A stretch of 64,000 nucleotides of DNA, from positions 22,999-86,998 of the forward strand of contig JAFWGE010000003.1 in assembly GCA_017512485.1 (NCBI GenBank). Reading direction: 5' to 3'. A program made the translations under genes and the position numbers. Shown one piece after another: positions 15,464 through 25,687 of the stretch (positions are counted from its first letter, which is position 1; each line of letters starts with the position of its first letter). The notes beneath the pieces were generated by a model. The model was given only the letters and a program-made list of their open reading frames with translations. It was not told the origin of the DNA and ran no database searches. Origin of the DNA: Oscillospiraceae bacterium (GTDB lineage Bacteria > Bacillota > Clostridia > Oscillospirales > Oscillospiraceae).

Positions 15464-16736
15464 GATCTTCAGCAACAAGCTGGTAGTATTCATACTGGCG
15501 TTCATAATGGCCTGTCTCCTGTGGGGGTACGTGTCCAACGTTGTAAACATAGAGATAGACGTTAAGATCAACAACATACAGGTGACCTTTGACGGCGAGG
15601 AAGACCTCAGGGACAAACGCACTCTCCAGATAATCGAGAGCAAGGTGGAGGACGTGGACCTCACCTTTACGGGCAAGCGCTCCGAAGTGACAAAACTCAC
15701 CAGGGAAAACGTCAGCGCCGTGGTGGACCTGCACAGCATCAGGAGTTCGGGCGAATACTCCATGGCCTACTCCGTTGTGCTGCCGGACACTGTATCTGAA
15801 AACTCGGTAACGATAAGCAGAAATCCCTACTATGTACAGATCACAGTGGCAAAGATGGTTACGGCGCAGGTTCCGGTAACCGGCGAACTGGTGGGCAGCG
15901 TTGCGGAGAACTGCATCAAGGGAGAGTACGAGTTCACACCAGCGTACATCAGCGTCTCCGGGCCTGACAGTGTAGTGGGGTCCATTGTCAAGGCGGTTGT
16001 AACGGTACGCGGGGATGACCTCAGCAAGAGCGTGTCGGCCACGTCAGACTACGTACTGACAGACGCCCTGGGGGAGAACGTGGACATGAGCGACATATCC
16101 GTGGATTACGAGGAAGTAGAGACTTTCATGCCCGTGTACCAGATCAAAGACGTGCCCCTCAGCGTAAGATTCATCGAAGGGAACGGTATAACCACCGGTG
16201 ATATCACGTGGACTGTGGAACCTACCACGGTGAAAGTGTACGCATATGCGGAGGAACTGGATGGCATAAACGAGTTCGTCCTTCCCACCATAGACCTTAC
16301 CGGTATGCTGGCCAGCGAGGACTTCACATTCCCAATCCCCGTGAGCAATAACGTGACCAACCTCAGCGGCGAGGAGACCGCTGTCGTCAGGGTAAAGATA
16401 GTCGGCGTGGCATCCAAAACGGTGACCGCAACGAATTTCGTGGTGACCAATGTGCCAGAGGGCTATTACGCCGAGGTGGCCCGCAGCAGCCTGCCTGTAA
16501 CCGTCCGGGCTCCCAAAGAACAGATAGATTACATCGATTCAAACAATGTCCGGGTAGTGCTTGATATGAGTGGCGCCGGGGCATACAGCGGCAACCAGCT
16601 GGTCACTGCAGCGGTGATGATAGACGGATTCGAGGATGCCGGGGCGGTTGGAGAATACACCGTGGCGGTGACCCTCACGGAGATGTCGGCGGTACAGTCC
16701 TCAGCGTCAGCGTCGCCCTCGCCATCGGTGGAGTAA
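15453..16736 (+). CDS. cdaR: CdaA regulatory protein CdaR (YbbR domains)
   Basis: The 427-residue protein has an N-terminal membrane anchor (about 8-26, LVVFILAFIMACLLWGYV) and then an extracytoplasmic array of YbbR repeats, recognisable by recurring units ending in strands such as VDLTFTGKRSEV and VTVRAPKEQID. The tail is Ser/Ala-rich. CdaR binds CdaA and modulates c-di-AMP synthesis. ATG at 15453 follows AGGAGG and overlaps the end of cdaA, which implies translational coupling. Four repeats seem present, but the borders are approximate. Confidence 0.93.
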   Translation: MLNKIFSNKLVVFILAFIMACLLWGYVSNVVNIEIDVKINNIQVTFDGEEDLRDKRTLQIIESKVEDVDLTFTGKRSEVTKLTRENVSAVVDLHSIRSSGEYSMAYSVVLPDTVSENSVTISRNPYYVQITVAKMVTAQVPVTGELVGSVAENCIKGEYEFTPAYISVSGPDSVVGSIVKAVVTVRGDDLSKSVSATSDYVLTDALGENVDMSDISVDYEEVETFMPVYQIKDVPLSVRFIEGNGITTGDITWTVEPTTVKVYAYAEELDGINEFVLPTIDLTGMLASEDFTFPIPVSNNVTNLSGEETAVVRVKIVGVASKTVTATNFVVTNVPEGYYAEVARSSLPVTVRAPKEQIDYIDSNNVRVVLDMSGAGAYSGNQLVTAAVMIDGFEDAGAVGEYTVAVTLTEMSAVQSSASASPSPSVE

Positions 16737-16743
16737 AAGGGGC

Positions 16744-17607
16744 ATGTTCGGTTACGTGCGCCCAATGAAGGGCGAACTTAAGGTGCGCGATTATGAGATG
16801 TTCCAGGCTGCATATTGCGGCCTGTGCCGCACCATGAAACGCAGGTACGGCTCATTTTCCACCGCGTTCCTTAATTACGACCTGACGTTCCTGACGGTGT
16901 TGCTGTTGGGGCTCAGGGGGGAGACAGGGTATGTGGACAAGAGGTGCGCCGCAAGCCCTTTTAAAAAGAAAAAGATGTGTGCGCCGTCGTCCGCCCTGGA
17001 CGATTGCGCAGGATATGCGGTGATGCTCACCTGCGGTAAACTCAGGGACGACGCCGCGGATTCCGGTATCTTCCGTTCAATATTGAGCAGGTGTGCCCTG
17101 ATTCTGTTAAGAAGGGCGGAAAAGCGGGCCGACAGTTCGTTGCCGGGGTTCCGCTCCCTTACGGCGGAGTGCATGGCCGCCCTTTCAGCGAGGGAAGCGG
17201 ACGGGTGTCCGGTCATGGACGAGATGGCTGATCTGTTCGCCCGCATACTGGAGGACACCGCCCGATGCCAGGCCGGGGAAGAAGCAAAACCCCTTAAAGA
17301 ACTGATGTACCACGTGGGCAGGTGGATATATATAGTGGACGCTGCCGATGACCTACGGGAAGACCTGGAGGCAGGTCAGTACAATTGCCTGGCCAGGAGG
17401 TTCTCACTGGAAGGGAATGACATCCCCGAAGAAGTGTCAGATTACGTAAGGACCACACTGAAGCTGTCCTCAGAGCGGGCTCTCAGCCTGGCCGGGGAAC
17501 TGGAACTGGGGAATTACACCCAACTGGTGGAGAACATCCTCTCCTTGGGGCTGCCATTCGTGGCGGACCGGGTGCTGGACGGCACCTGGAGGGTCAGAAG
17601 GAAGTGA
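16744..17607 (+). CDS. DUF5685 family protein
   Basis: The 287-residue sequence begins [18 protein letters not shown] and continues with [15 protein letters not shown], the signature of the clostridial DUF5685 family, and is mostly alpha-helical with a conserved [17 protein letters not shown] segment near residue 195. No membrane helix is evident. The DAxDDxxED-like acidic motif and helical fold are reminiscent of all-helical diphosphate-binding enzymes, but this is speculation. It is 7 bases after cdaR and is followed by a J-domain gene, an order seen in related genomes. Function unknown. Confidence 0.85.
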   Translation: MFGYVRPMKGELKVRDYEMFQAAYCGLCRTMKRRYGSFSTAFLNYDLTFLTVLLLGLRGETGYVDKRCAASPFKKKKMCAPSSALDDCAGYAVMLTCGKLRDDAADSGIFRSILSRCALILLRRAEKRADSSLPGFRSLTAECMAALSAREADGCPVMDEMADLFARILEDTARCQAGEEAKPLKELMYHVGRWIYIVDAADDLREDLEAGQYNCLARRFSLEGNDIPEEVSDYVRTTLKLSSERALSLAGELELGNYTQLVENILSLGLPFVADRVLDGTWRVRRK

Positions 17608-17683
17608 CACCGGCCTCCGGGCCGTGCGTATACGCGTCGCTGCCCCCGGCAATGCCGGGCGGCGGGATAAAGGAGATTTGACT

Positions 17684-18325
17684 ATGAACGATCCGTATAA
17701 GGTGTTGGGTATATCGCCAGGGGCTTCCGAGCAGGAGATAAAGAAAGCCTACAGGGAGTTGGCAAGGAAGTATCATCCGGACAATTTCCATGACAACCCT
17801 CTGGCGGACCTTGCCCAGGAGAAGATGAAGGAAATAAACGAGGCGTATGATACGCTTATGAAGACCCATACCTCCGGCTCCTCGTCCCAGAGTTCCTCAT
17901 ACGGGCCGGGGTCTTCCTATTCCCAGAGCGGGGGGAACTATTCCTATTCATACTCTTACAACGGCAACCCCCTTTACGATGACATTCGCAGGGATATAGA
18001 CATGGGCAACCTGGATCAGGCGGCGACCAAGCTGAGCAAGATCACGGACAGGTCGGCTCAGTGGTACTTTCTCAAAGGATCCGTGGATTTCCGGAGGGGT
18101 TGGTACGACGAGGCCAGAAGGAATTTCCAGACTGCCTGTAATATGGAGCCCCACAACATGGAGTTCAGGCAGGCCCTCATGCGGGTGAGCAGGGGCTCTA
18201 CGGAGGCCTATCGCGGACCGGGAGCCGGAGTTAACACGGAACAGGCCTGCCAGTGCTGTTCATCGCTCATGTGTGCAGATTGTTGCTGTGAATGCGCGGG
18301 AGGCGACCTCATACCGTGTCTGTAA
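17684..18325 (+). CDS. J-domain protein with cysteine-rich C-terminus
   Basis: Residues 1-65 form a J domain with the HPD tripeptide in KYHPDNF, so it should stimulate an Hsp70 (DnaK). There follow a Ser/Gly/Tyr-rich linker, a TPR-like helical pair (about 105-170, where [15 protein letters not shown] resembles a TPR) and a short tail with nine cysteines ([16 protein letters not shown]). It lacks the DnaJ zinc fingers and substrate domain, so it is a specialised co-chaperone. ATG at 17684 follows AAAGGAG. It overlaps the next gene and belongs to the DUF5685 pair; the client is unknown. Confidence 0.88.
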   Translation: MNDPYKVLGISPGASEQEIKKAYRELARKYHPDNFHDNPLADLAQEKMKEINEAYDTLMKTHTSGSSSQSSSYGPGSSYSQSGGNYSYSYSYNGNPLYDDIRRDIDMGNLDQAATKLSKITDRSAQWYFLKGSVDFRRGWYDEARRNFQTACNMEPHNMEFRQALMRVSRGSTEAYRGPGAGVNTEQACQCCSSLMCADCCCECAGGDLIPCL

Positions 18326-18840
18326 AGGATTCGAAGGCGTCAAAACCCGCTTTTCTGGGTCTGCTTGCGGCGCTGTCCCTGGCGGTGCTGTTCCTGGCGG
18401 GGGTCTCCCCAACGGGAAGACTCTCACTGACGGCTCTGTCCGGGCTGGCAGTGGCAGCCGCGGTGCTGAAAACGGGTCTGGGAGGGGGATTCCTGTGTTG
18501 GGCTGCCGTGAGTATCCTGGGTGTAGCGCTGCTTCCCTCAAAAAGCTGTGCAGCCCTTTACGCAGTGCTTTTTGGCCTGTATCCGGCGATCAAATCCCTT
18601 ATAGAGAGGCTGGGTAGGCTGTGGCTAGAGTGGGCGCTAAAGCTTCTGTTCTTCCTGGCAGCCATGACCCTCTGTGTGCTGGCACTTAAAGGCCTATTCT
18701 CCGAAGAGGTGTTTGCCGTCGCTTTCGACAAACTGGCTTTGGCTTACCCGGTGGGATGTGCCGCTTTTGTCCTTTATGACCTGGCTTTCACCGGACTTAT
18801 AAGGATTTATCTAAACAGGGTCCCCGGCGCACGGGGCTGA
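18316..18840 (+). CDS. Small integral membrane protein
   Basis: About 174 residues with five to six hydrophobic helices (for example [19 protein letters not shown] and [15 protein letters not shown]). GTG at 18316 lies inside the last codons of the J-domain gene and is the likely start, with GGGAGG upstream; an ATG at 18292 in the same frame is possible. Fold and topology recall small YbaN/Gx transporter-like or polysaccharide-linked membrane proteins, but no motif permits an assignment. The overlap implies co-expression with the J-domain protein. Confidence 0.75.
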   Translation: MSVKDSKASKPAFLGLLAALSLAVLFLAGVSPTGRLSLTALSGLAVAAAVLKTGLGGGFLCWAAVSILGVALLPSKSCAALYAVLFGLYPAIKSLIERLGRLWLEWALKLLFFLAAMTLCVLALKGLFSEEVFAVAFDKLALAYPVGCAAFVLYDLAFTGLIRIYLNRVPGARG

Positions 18841-18886
18841 AAAAACCTGCTCCCGGCCGGGCCGGGCAGCGGAAACGGAGATGCAG

Positions 18887-19765
18887 ATGATAAACAGCAT
18901 GACGGGTTTCGGCCGAGCGGTGCGCACACTGGACGGCTTCGACATCCAGGTGGAACTGCGCAGCGTCAACAGTCGGTATCTTGATCTGAACATAAAACTT
19001 CAGCGTTCGTACAGCTTCGCCGAAGACAGGGTGCGCGCCCTGCTCCAGAAGCGCTTTTCCCGGGGTAAACTGGACGTATATGTTTCCGTGGGCGACAAGA
19101 ACGACGGGAACGTGGATATCACCCTGAATGAAGGCCTCCTGAAGGCGTATATGGACGCTTTCGCACGTATGCATCGGGATTTTGGCCTGAGGAACGACCT
19201 TACGGGCTCCAGCGCCGCCAGACTGCCCGACGTCATCACCGTGAACAGGGCCGAGACCGATCCGGAACAGCTGACGGCGGATATCTGCCGGGTTCTGGAT
19301 GAGGCTGCCGATTCATTTGCCGCCATGAGAGCGGCTGAGGGGAAGGCACTGGCGGACGACGTTTCCGGGAGGCTGGACGCTATCGAGGCTCTGGTATCCA
19401 AAGTGGAGGAGCGCTCCCCGCAGACCGTGGAGGAGTACCGCGTCAGGCTGGAAAAGAAACTGGCAAAGGTACTGGAGGACAGGAACATCGACGAAGCCAG
19501 AATCATAACGGAAGCTGCTATTTTTGCCGACAGGGTGGATGTCAGCGAGGAGACAGTACGCCTTCGCAGCCATATCGCTCAGGCAAGGGGGCTGTTGGAG
19601 AAAGGCGGTCCGGTAGGCAGGAGGTTGGACTTCATAGCCCAGGAGATGAACAGGGAAGTCAACACCACAGGCTCAAAGTGCAGTGATCTGGAGCTGACGC
19701 AGGCCGTGGTGGAGATGAAGGCACTGCTGGAGAAGATCCGGGAGCAGATCGCCAATATAGAGTGA
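18887..19765 (+). CDS. yicC: YicC family endoribonuclease
   Basis: The N-terminus MINSMTGFGRA and the C-terminal block RRLDFIAQEMNREVNTTGSK are diagnostic of the YicC/YloC family, an RNase that acts on structured RNAs. The length (292 residues) is normal. Two ATGs, 18881 and 18887, are available; the second has GGAG at proper spacing. It opens the classic Firmicutes block yicC-remA-gmk-rpoZ. Confidence 0.95.
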   Translation: MINSMTGFGRAVRTLDGFDIQVELRSVNSRYLDLNIKLQRSYSFAEDRVRALLQKRFSRGKLDVYVSVGDKNDGNVDITLNEGLLKAYMDAFARMHRDFGLRNDLTGSSAARLPDVITVNRAETDPEQLTADICRVLDEAADSFAAMRAAEGKALADDVSGRLDAIEALVSKVEERSPQTVEEYRVRLEKKLAKVLEDRNIDEARIITEAAIFADRVDVSEETVRLRSHIAQARGLLEKGGPVGRRLDFIAQEMNREVNTTGSKCSDLELTQAVVEMKALLEKIREQIANIE

Positions 19766-19777
19766 GGTACCCTGAAA

Positions 19778-20035
19778 ATGAAGATGATAAACATTGGTTT
19801 CGGGAACGTCGTCTGCGCCGAGCGGATGATAGCTGTGGTGGCCCCGGACTCAGCCCCTGTAAAGCGCATAGTGCAGGAAGCCAGGGAGAGGGCAGTGCTT
19901 ATAGACGCCACGTACGGGCGACGCACCAGGGCGGTCATCATCATGGACAGCGACCACGTCGTTTTATCCGCCCTGCAGCCGGAGACACTGGCGTCCCGTG
20001 CCGCGGAGCGTCAGGAGGGAGATGACAAGGCATGA
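19778..20035 (+). CDS. remA: RemA-like DNA-binding regulator (DUF370)
   Basis: This 85-residue protein matches Rem[19 protein letters not shown] at the front and [23 protein letters not shown] in the middle. In B. subtilis RemA forms ring-like oligomers that wrap DNA and activate matrix and osmoprotection genes. It lies 12 bases after yicC and overlaps gmk by 4 bases, the standard arrangement. Confidence 0.95.
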   Translation: MKMINIGFGNVVCAERMIAVVAPDSAPVKRIVQEARERAVLIDATYGRRTRAVIIMDSDHVVLSALQPETLASRAAERQEGDDKA

Positions 20036-20628
20036 AAGGGTCGGTGGTAGTGGTCTCGGGGCCATCCGGGGCGGGAAAGACCACAGTGATAGGACTCTGC
20101 AGCCAGCATCGCAGCGATCTCTATTTCTCCGTGTCTGTCACCACCAGGGAGAAACGTCCCGGAGAAGAGGAAGGAGTGGACTACCACTTCGTTACTCAGG
20201 AGGAGTTTGACCGCATGGTGGATGAAGGCCTGCTGCTGGAACATGCGGGCTACGTGAACCACAGTTACGGTACCCCAGCAGCGCCGGTGGCTGCGGCGGT
20301 GGAACGCGGGCTCACGGTGGTTCTGGACATAGAGGTGCAGGGGGCTGCCCAGATAAAGCAGAAACTCCCGGACTCCACGCTTATATTCCTTACGCCCACT
20401 CATCTCAGCGAACTGGAGAGGCGGCTGATCAAGCGGGGCACAGAGACCCCGGAGACCGTGAGCCGCCGACTGGAGACCGCGGCAAAAGAGATAAAACAGG
20501 CCGACAGATACGACTATATAATCCTTAACGACGACGCCGATACGGCGGCTTCGGAGCTGGATGCCATCATTACTGCGTCCAGATGCAGGACCGGGCTTCG
20601 CTATGGAATGCTCGATACAAATATCTGA
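20032..20628 (+). CDS. gmk: Guanylate kinase
   Basis: Phosphorylates GMP to GDP. The 198-residue sequence has the P-loop [10 protein letters not shown] at 9-18, the GMP-binding [22 protein letters not shown] segment and the lid RLIKRGTET with the following YDYIILND strand. Length and position between remA and rpoZ are canonical. Confidence 0.97.
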   Translation: MKGSVVVVSGPSGAGKTTVIGLCSQHRSDLYFSVSVTTREKRPGEEEGVDYHFVTQEEFDRMVDEGLLLEHAGYVNHSYGTPAAPVAAAVERGLTVVLDIEVQGAAQIKQKLPDSTLIFLTPTHLSELERRLIKRGTETPETVSRRLETAAKEIKQADRYDYIILNDDADTAASELDAIITASRCRTGLRYGMLDTNI

Positions 20629-20652
20629 TTTATATTCAAAGGAGACGATACG

Positions 20653-20856
20653 ATGCTTTACCCTCCCATGTCCTCCCTGCTTAAAAACGTTAATAACCGT
20701 TATCTGCTGGTGAATGTCATTGCCCGCAGAGCCAGGCAGATAGCTATAGAACACGAGCGCCTCGGGGACACCCCCGAAGAGAAGCCTATCGCCCAGGCCA
20801 TAGAGGAGGTCTCCAAAGGGGAACTCTCGGCAAGGGTAAAGGACGAGTACAAGTAA
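20653..20856 (+). CDS. rpoZ: RNA polymerase omega subunit
   Basis: The 67-residue protein has the omega core RYLLVNVIARRARQIA followed by KPIAQAIEEVSKGEL, which packs around the beta-prime C-terminus and aids polymerase assembly. AAGGAG stands 9 bases before the ATG. Only 2 bases separate it from priA; the coaBC gene often found between them is absent. Confidence 0.95.
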   Translation: MLYPPMSSLLKNVNNRYLLVNVIARRARQIAIEHERLGDTPEEKPIAQAIEEVSKGELSARVKDEYK

Positions 20857-20858
20857 GA

Positions 20859-23315
20859 ATGGGCGCGTTGCGCGTACAGGTGGCCGTGGACACGGCCACT
20901 GTTTCCATAGACAGGCCTTACGACTACACCGTGGCTGCACCGCTGGCGCAGAGAGTCCGCGCAGGGGCCAGAGTGCTTGTCCCCTTTGGAAGGGGCGAGC
21001 GTCTTAGGGAGGCCATGGTGCTGTCCGTCCGTGAGGATGCAGGCACTGAGGGCCTGAAAGAGGTTTATGCTCTGCTGGACGAGACCCCTGTCCTGGAAAG
21101 CGGGGAACTGAAAATGGCCCTATGGCTTCGGGAGAGGTGCTTTTGTACCCTCTACGACGCGATAAGGGTCATTTTGCCACATGGAGTGTGGTACGCCCTG
21201 CGGCGTGTCTGGTCCCTCACCGCAACGCCGGAAGAGGCCTCGGCCGCTGCGGGCCGCTCAAGGCTGAAAAACAGCCTTGTAAAGCTTTTGGAAGACGCCG
21301 GAGGATCCATGCCCGAGCAGGATCTCAAGGCCACCTTGGGGGGCAGGGAATTTTCCTCTGCCGTACGGGAACTGGTGAGAGAAGGCGTCATTGCCCTGTC
21401 TACCAGCGCCAAAAGGGCTGTGAGGGACAAAACCGTATTGACCGCTGCCCTGGCGGTTGCCCCCGAAGAAGCTGCCGCATTTGCCGAGACCATGTCAAAG
21501 AAGGCCCCGGCTCAGGCAGAAGCGGCCAGGGTAATGGCCGCGGCGGGTTCCGCCGCAGTGAGGGATCTGATCCGCTACACCGGGTCATCCTCCGGGGCGG
21601 TCAAAGCCTTGGAGAAGCGGGGCATAGTGACCCTTGAATACCGGCAAGTCTACAGGCTGCCGCCGATCCCACAGGGGTACCCTGTCCCGGAGCCGGTGCT
21701 GAACGACATGCAGCAGGAAGCGTACCAGGGCATGCTTGACATGTTGCGTTCGGGAAAGCCCGCAGCGGCACTTCTTCAGGGAGTGACAGGCAGCGGAAAG
21801 ACTGCGATATATATCAAACTGGTCAAACGCGCGCTGGAGGAAGGGAAGACGGCCATAGTGCTGGTACCGGAGATAGCCCTCACTCCGGGGCTCCTGTCGG
21901 TGTTCGCCCGCCATTTCGGCGACGCGGTGACTGTAACACACAGCGGTCTGGGGGACGGCGAACGGTACGACCAGTGGAAGAAAATAAAATACACCGATGA
22001 GATCAAAGTGGTGCTGGGTACCCGTTCCGCCGTGTTCGCCCCGCTCAGGAACCTAGGGCTGGTGGTAATAGACGAGGAGCAGGAGAGCACATATAAATCC
22101 GAGAACACGCCGTGTTACCATGCCAGGGACGCGGCGAAATATCGCTGTGCGGCATCGGGCGCCCTGCTTGTGTTGGGGTCCGCGACACCCAGCGTGGAGA
22201 CCAGGTACCTTGCCCAGACGGGCAGATACTCACACTTTGTGCTGGCCGAGAGGTACAACAGCCGGCCTCTTCCCAGAGTCATAGTTGCCGATATGAAGGA
22301 GGAGTTGAAAGCCGGGGAGGGCGGCACCATGAGTCGAGCGCTCCGGCGGGAGTTGGAGAAGAATCTGGCGGACGGCAGACAGAGTATCCTGTTTATAAAC
22401 CGCAGGGGGAACAGCACTCTGAAATCATGCGGGGAATGCGGGCACATACATTTTTGTCCCAATTGTTCCGTAGCCATGACCTACCACTCCTCTGCCAACC
22501 GCCTCATGTGCCATTATTGCGGCCACACTGAGCCTATGCTGGATATATGCCCTGAGTGCGGCGGAAGAATGAAACTGGTAGGAGCCGGAACGCAGAAAGT
22601 GGAACAGGAGTTCCGGCAGCTTTATCCGGGGGTCGAATGCCTGAGGATGGATACCGACACTGTATGGGCCAAGGGTTCCCACGACGCACTGCTGGGTAGG
22701 TTCGACAGGGAAAAGATACCCGTGCTCATCGGTACCCAGATGATCACGAAAGGCCTGAATTTTGCCAACGTCACCCTCGTGGGGGTGGTAGCGGCGGACC
22801 TGTCGCTGTACACCGAAGACTTCAGAAGCTATGAGCGCACTTTCTCCCTGATAACCCAGGTCGTGGGCAGAGCCGGGCGCGGCGAGGAGCCGGGAAGGGC
22901 GGTCATCCAGACGTTCACTCCGGGAAACGAGGTCATCCTACGGGCTGCGTCTCAGGATTACGAAGGCTTTTACGCGGACGAGATCAATATGCGGAGGGTG
23001 AGAAACCTTCCACCGTATTCGGATATAATATACGTGACAGCGTCGGGGAGGTCGCAGGAGGACGTTTTCAAAGCCTGCACCGCCTACAGGGCGCGTCTGG
23101 AACAGTGCCTGAGTGTGGACTACACCGATGTGGAAGCACAGATCCTGGGACCGGCCCCGCTTCCGGTGCTGATGGTGAACAACATATACAGGTTCAGACT
23201 GACCGTGCTGGTCAAAGGTACATCAAGAGTGCTTAGGCTGCTGTCGGCAATACTCAGGGAGATAAGATCCCAGCGCCCTTTTTCCCGCGTGGCGCTGTAT
23301 GCCGATCTGGATTAG
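20859..23315 (+). CDS. priA: Primosomal protein N' (replication restart helicase)
   Basis: The 818-residue protein has the N-terminal PriA DNA-binding domain, a superfamily 2 helicase core (Walker A GVTGSGKT, DEEQ box) and the zinc-binding insertion with paired CxxC motifs (CGECG, CPNC, CHYCG, CPECGG), then the conserved GTQMITKGLNF and QVVGRAGRG motifs VI region. PriA reloads the replisome at collapsed forks. All ATPase and zinc residues look intact. The start ATG lies just after rpoZ. Confidence 0.97.
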   Translation: MGALRVQVAVDTATVSIDRPYDYTVAAPLAQRVRAGARVLVPFGRGERLREAMVLSVREDAGTEGLKEVYALLDETPVLESGELKMALWLRERCFCTLYDAIRVILPHGVWYALRRVWSLTATPEEASAAAGRSRLKNSLVKLLEDAGGSMPEQDLKATLGGREFSSAVRELVREGVIALSTSAKRAVRDKTVLTAALAVAPEEAAAFAETMSKKAPAQAEAARVMAAAGSAAVRDLIRYTGSSSGAVKALEKRGIVTLEYRQVYRLPPIPQGYPVPEPVLNDMQQEAYQGMLDMLRSGKPAAALLQGVTGSGKTAIYIKLVKRALEEGKTAIVLVPEIALTPGLLSVFARHFGDAVTVTHSGLGDGERYDQWKKIKYTDEIKVVLGTRSAVFAPLRNLGLVVIDEEQESTYKSENTPCYHARDAAKYRCAASGALLVLGSATPSVETRYLAQTGRYSHFVLAERYNSRPLPRVIVADMKEELKAGEGGTMSRALRRELEKNLADGRQSILFINRRGNSTLKSCGECGHIHFCPNCSVAMTYHSSANRLMCHYCGHTEPMLDICPECGGRMKLVGAGTQKVEQEFRQLYPGVECLRMDTDTVWAKGSHDALLGRFDREKIPVLIGTQMITKGLNFANVTLVGVVAADLSLYTEDFRSYERTFSLITQVVGRAGRGEEPGRAVIQTFTPGNEVILRAASQDYEGFYADEINMRRVRNLPPYSDIIYVTASGRSQEDVFKACTAYRARLEQCLSVDYTDVEAQILGPAPLPVLMVNNIYRFRLTVLVKGTSRVLRLLSAILREIRSQRPFSRVALYADLD

Positions 23316-23339
23316 AGGGATATCTCTGGAGGGATCATC

Positions 23340-24107
23340 GTGATTCGCTGTGTTACCGCGGAAAACATGAGGCAGAGCGACGCCTGGACTATCGCGAACC
23401 GTACGGACGGCAGGACTCTCATGTACCGTGCCGCCCTTGGGACTTTCCTGGCGCGGCACTGGAGCGGGGAGACCGTTATTGCTGCGGGGAGCGGGAACAA
23501 CGGGGGCGACGGCTACGCCCTGGCATGTATACTCACCGGAAACGGTATTAAATGCCGAGTGGTATCTCTTGGGGAGCCACGAACTGACGACGCGGGATAT
23601 TTTGCAGGCCTGGCTGCGCGTATGGGGGTAGTCACGGAGCCGTGGCGGCCCGGATGTTTAAGGGACTGCGCCGAGATAGCCGACTGCCTGCTGGGGACCG
23701 GGTTTCACGGGAACGTACGCCGGGACTGCGCACAGGTCATCAGAGAGATAAACGTCTCGGGTGCTTTTGTGGTGAGCGTGGATATAAACAGCGGTATGGA
23801 GGCGGATACCGGGTTGGCCCGGACGGCAGTGCGTTCCAACCTCACGGTGGCTGTGGGTTCTGTCAAACTGGGCATGACGGCCCCGGGAGCAGGGGAGTTC
23901 ATCGGCAGACTCGTCTGCGCCGACATTGGCATAGTCTTTCAGAGGGAGGAGTATTTCATATACTCCCTCGAGGAGTGGCAGAGGGAACATGACGACAAGC
24001 CGGAAGCTTTGCTCTGCCCGCAGTATTTGGATATGAGGACGATAGACGTTTCTGATGTCCGGATGCCGCAGGGATTTGACGAACGGCCGCAAAGCGGATA
24101 TTATTGA
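23340..24107 (+). CDS. nnrE: NAD(P)H-hydrate epimerase (YjeF N-terminal domain only)
   Basis: The sequence has the YjeF_N Rossmann-like fold with the AGSGNNGGDGYALA loop (about 47-60) and a DINSGMEADTG active-site segment, so it should epimerise damaged NAD(P)HX. The C-terminal ADP-dependent dehydratase domain (NnrD), usually fused in bacteria, is missing; the protein ends at 255 residues with a short, unrelated tail. GTG at 23340 follows GGAGGG. It is inserted between priA and def, which are adjacent in many relatives. It is followed by an unusual 180-base gap with no gene. Confidence 0.85.
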   Translation: MIRCVTAENMRQSDAWTIANRTDGRTLMYRAALGTFLARHWSGETVIAAGSGNNGGDGYALACILTGNGIKCRVVSLGEPRTDDAGYFAGLAARMGVVTEPWRPGCLRDCAEIADCLLGTGFHGNVRRDCAQVIREINVSGAFVVSVDINSGMEADTGLARTAVRSNLTVAVGSVKLGMTAPGAGEFIGRLVCADIGIVFQREEYFIYSLEEWQREHDDKPEALLCPQYLDMRTIDVSDVRMPQGFDERPQSGYY

Positions 24108-24287
24108 TGCGGCAGCCGAATACCGGTCGGAGCAGCATATGGGCAACACACGAGACCGGATTCCGTTCTGTCTGTCGGCAGAGTCGGAGCGCCGTAGTCT
24201 TGCGGTCATTTATCTGACTGAGCGGTCAATAAAGCCGATAACGATCGAAGTGACACAAATTATTACTGTATCAGAGGGCGATAAGAT

Positions 24288-24782
24288 ATGGCATTGAGAG
24301 AGATACGCGAGCAGGGAGATCCCGTACTATCAAAGGTTTCCAGGGAAGTGACCGAGTTTAACGGCAGGCTGCACCAGCTTCTGGACGATATGCACGACAC
24401 TGTCAGGGAGGCTAATGGCGCCGGATTGGCAGCCCCTCAAGTGGGGGTGCTGCGCAGGGTGGTTATAGCCATCGGGGATGACGGGCAGTTTGTTGAGCTC
24501 ATCAACCCTGTGATAAAGCTGCAGGAGGGCGAACAGGACGGTCCCGAGGGCTGTTTGAGCGTGCCCGGGGTGTATGGTATGGTCAAAAGACCCGACCATG
24601 TGACCGTGGAGGCGGTGGACAGATACGGAAAACCCTTCACTGTGGAGGGTCACGGACTGTCCGCCAGGGCGTTTTGTCATGAGACAGAACATTTGGACGG
24701 GCACCTTTTCACGGAGCGTGTAACAAAGATACTCACCGACGAGGAACTGGCTGCCTATTACGGCGGACAGGACAGCGAATAA
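24288..24782 (+). CDS. def: Peptide deformylase
   Basis: Removes the formyl group from nascent proteins. All three metal motifs are intact: GAGLAAPQVG (motif 1), EGCLSVPG (motif 2, Cys ligand) and HETEH (motif 3, HExxH). The 164-residue length is normal for type 1/clostridial deformylases. Its stop codon overlaps the fmt start (TAATG), so the two formyl-cycle genes are translationally coupled. Confidence 0.97.
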   Translation: MALREIREQGDPVLSKVSREVTEFNGRLHQLLDDMHDTVREANGAGLAAPQVGVLRRVVIAIGDDGQFVELINPVIKLQEGEQDGPEGCLSVPGVYGMVKRPDHVTVEAVDRYGKPFTVEGHGLSARAFCHETEHLDGHLFTERVTKILTDEELAAYYGGQDSE

Positions 24783-25687
24783 TGAGAGTGATATTCATGG
24801 GCACGCCATCCTTCGCGGCCAGAAGTCTGGAGGCCCTTCTGAACAGCGGCCACACTGTGTGCGCCGTATTCACCCGCCCTGATGTGCGGGCGGGAAGGGG
24901 CATGAAGACCAGGGCCTGCGAGACAAAGGAACTGGCAGTGGGCAGGGGGATCCCGGTGTACCAGCCCAACACCTTGAGGGATGAAGAAGCCGCGGAACTT
25001 ATCCGCTCTCTGGAACCACAGGCTATAGCCGTCGCGGCCTACGGGCTGCTGCTGCCTCAGAACGTGCTGGACATCCCGCCACTGGGGTGCGTCAATGTCC
25101 ACGGCTCGCTGCTTCCCAAGTACAGAGGCGCGGCCCCGGTACAGTGGGCGGTGCTGAACGGCGAGAAAACCACGGGTGTTACGACTATGCTGATGTCCCG
25201 GGGCCTGGACCGCGGCGACATGTTGGAGAGCGTCAGTACGGAGATAGGCCGCGAAGAGGATGCCGCCGCCCTCTACGACAGGTTGGCGGTACTGGGAGGC
25301 AGTCTGCTTGTCAGCACCTTGGATGCCCTGGAGAAGGGCGAGGCTGTCCCGCAGCCCCAGGACGAATCACTGGCTACCTGGGCGCCTCCCCTTACAAAAG
25401 ATATGTCAGCCGTGGACTTTTCCGACACGGCGGAGAATATATGCAATAAGATACGCGGCTTGCAGCCCTGGCCGGTAGCAAGGGCAGAGCTGAACGGCAG
25501 GCCGTTCAGGGTCTATTCGGCTTGTCCGGCTGAGGGATACTCCGCAGGGCCTGGCACGGTGCTGGGGACGGACTCGAGGGGTATCCGCGTGGCATGCGGG
25601 AACGGCGCCGTGCTGATCAGAGAACTCCAGGCCGAGGGCGGCAAACGTATGAGTGCCGCCGACTATCTGAGGGGGCACTCCCTTTGA
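24782..25687 (+). CDS. fmt: Methionyl-tRNA formyltransferase
   Basis: The 301-residue enzyme formylates initiator Met-tRNA with 10-formyl-THF. The N-terminal formyltransferase fold has the NVHGSLLPKYRGAAPVQWA catalytic loop (Asn, His) and the later Asp in GLDRGDM; the C-terminal OB domain follows. It overlaps def by one base and rsmB by four. Confidence 0.97.
   Translation: MRVIFMGTPSFAARSLEALLNSGHTVCAVFTRPDVRAGRGMKTRACETKELAVGRGIPVYQPNTLRDEEAAELIRSLEPQAIAVAAYGLLLPQNVLDIPPLGCVNVHGSLLPKYRGAAPVQWAVLNGEKTTGVTTMLMSRGLDRGDMLESVSTEIGREEDAAALYDRLAVLGGSLLVSTLDALEKGEAVPQPQDESLATWAPPLTKDMSAVDFSDTAENICNKIRGLQPWPVARAELNGRPFRVYSACPAEGYSAGPGTVLGTDSRGIRVACGNGAVLIRELQAEGGKRMSAADYLRGHSL

Noticed and set aside
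20011-20940. 309-codon minus-strand frame across gmk and rpoZ
   Set aside because: Both plus-strand genes are beyond doubt, and the antisense product shows no coherent motif.
24055-24297. 81-codon open frame between nnrE and def
   Set aside because: No ribosome site, composition unlike coding DNA and overlap with both neighbours.
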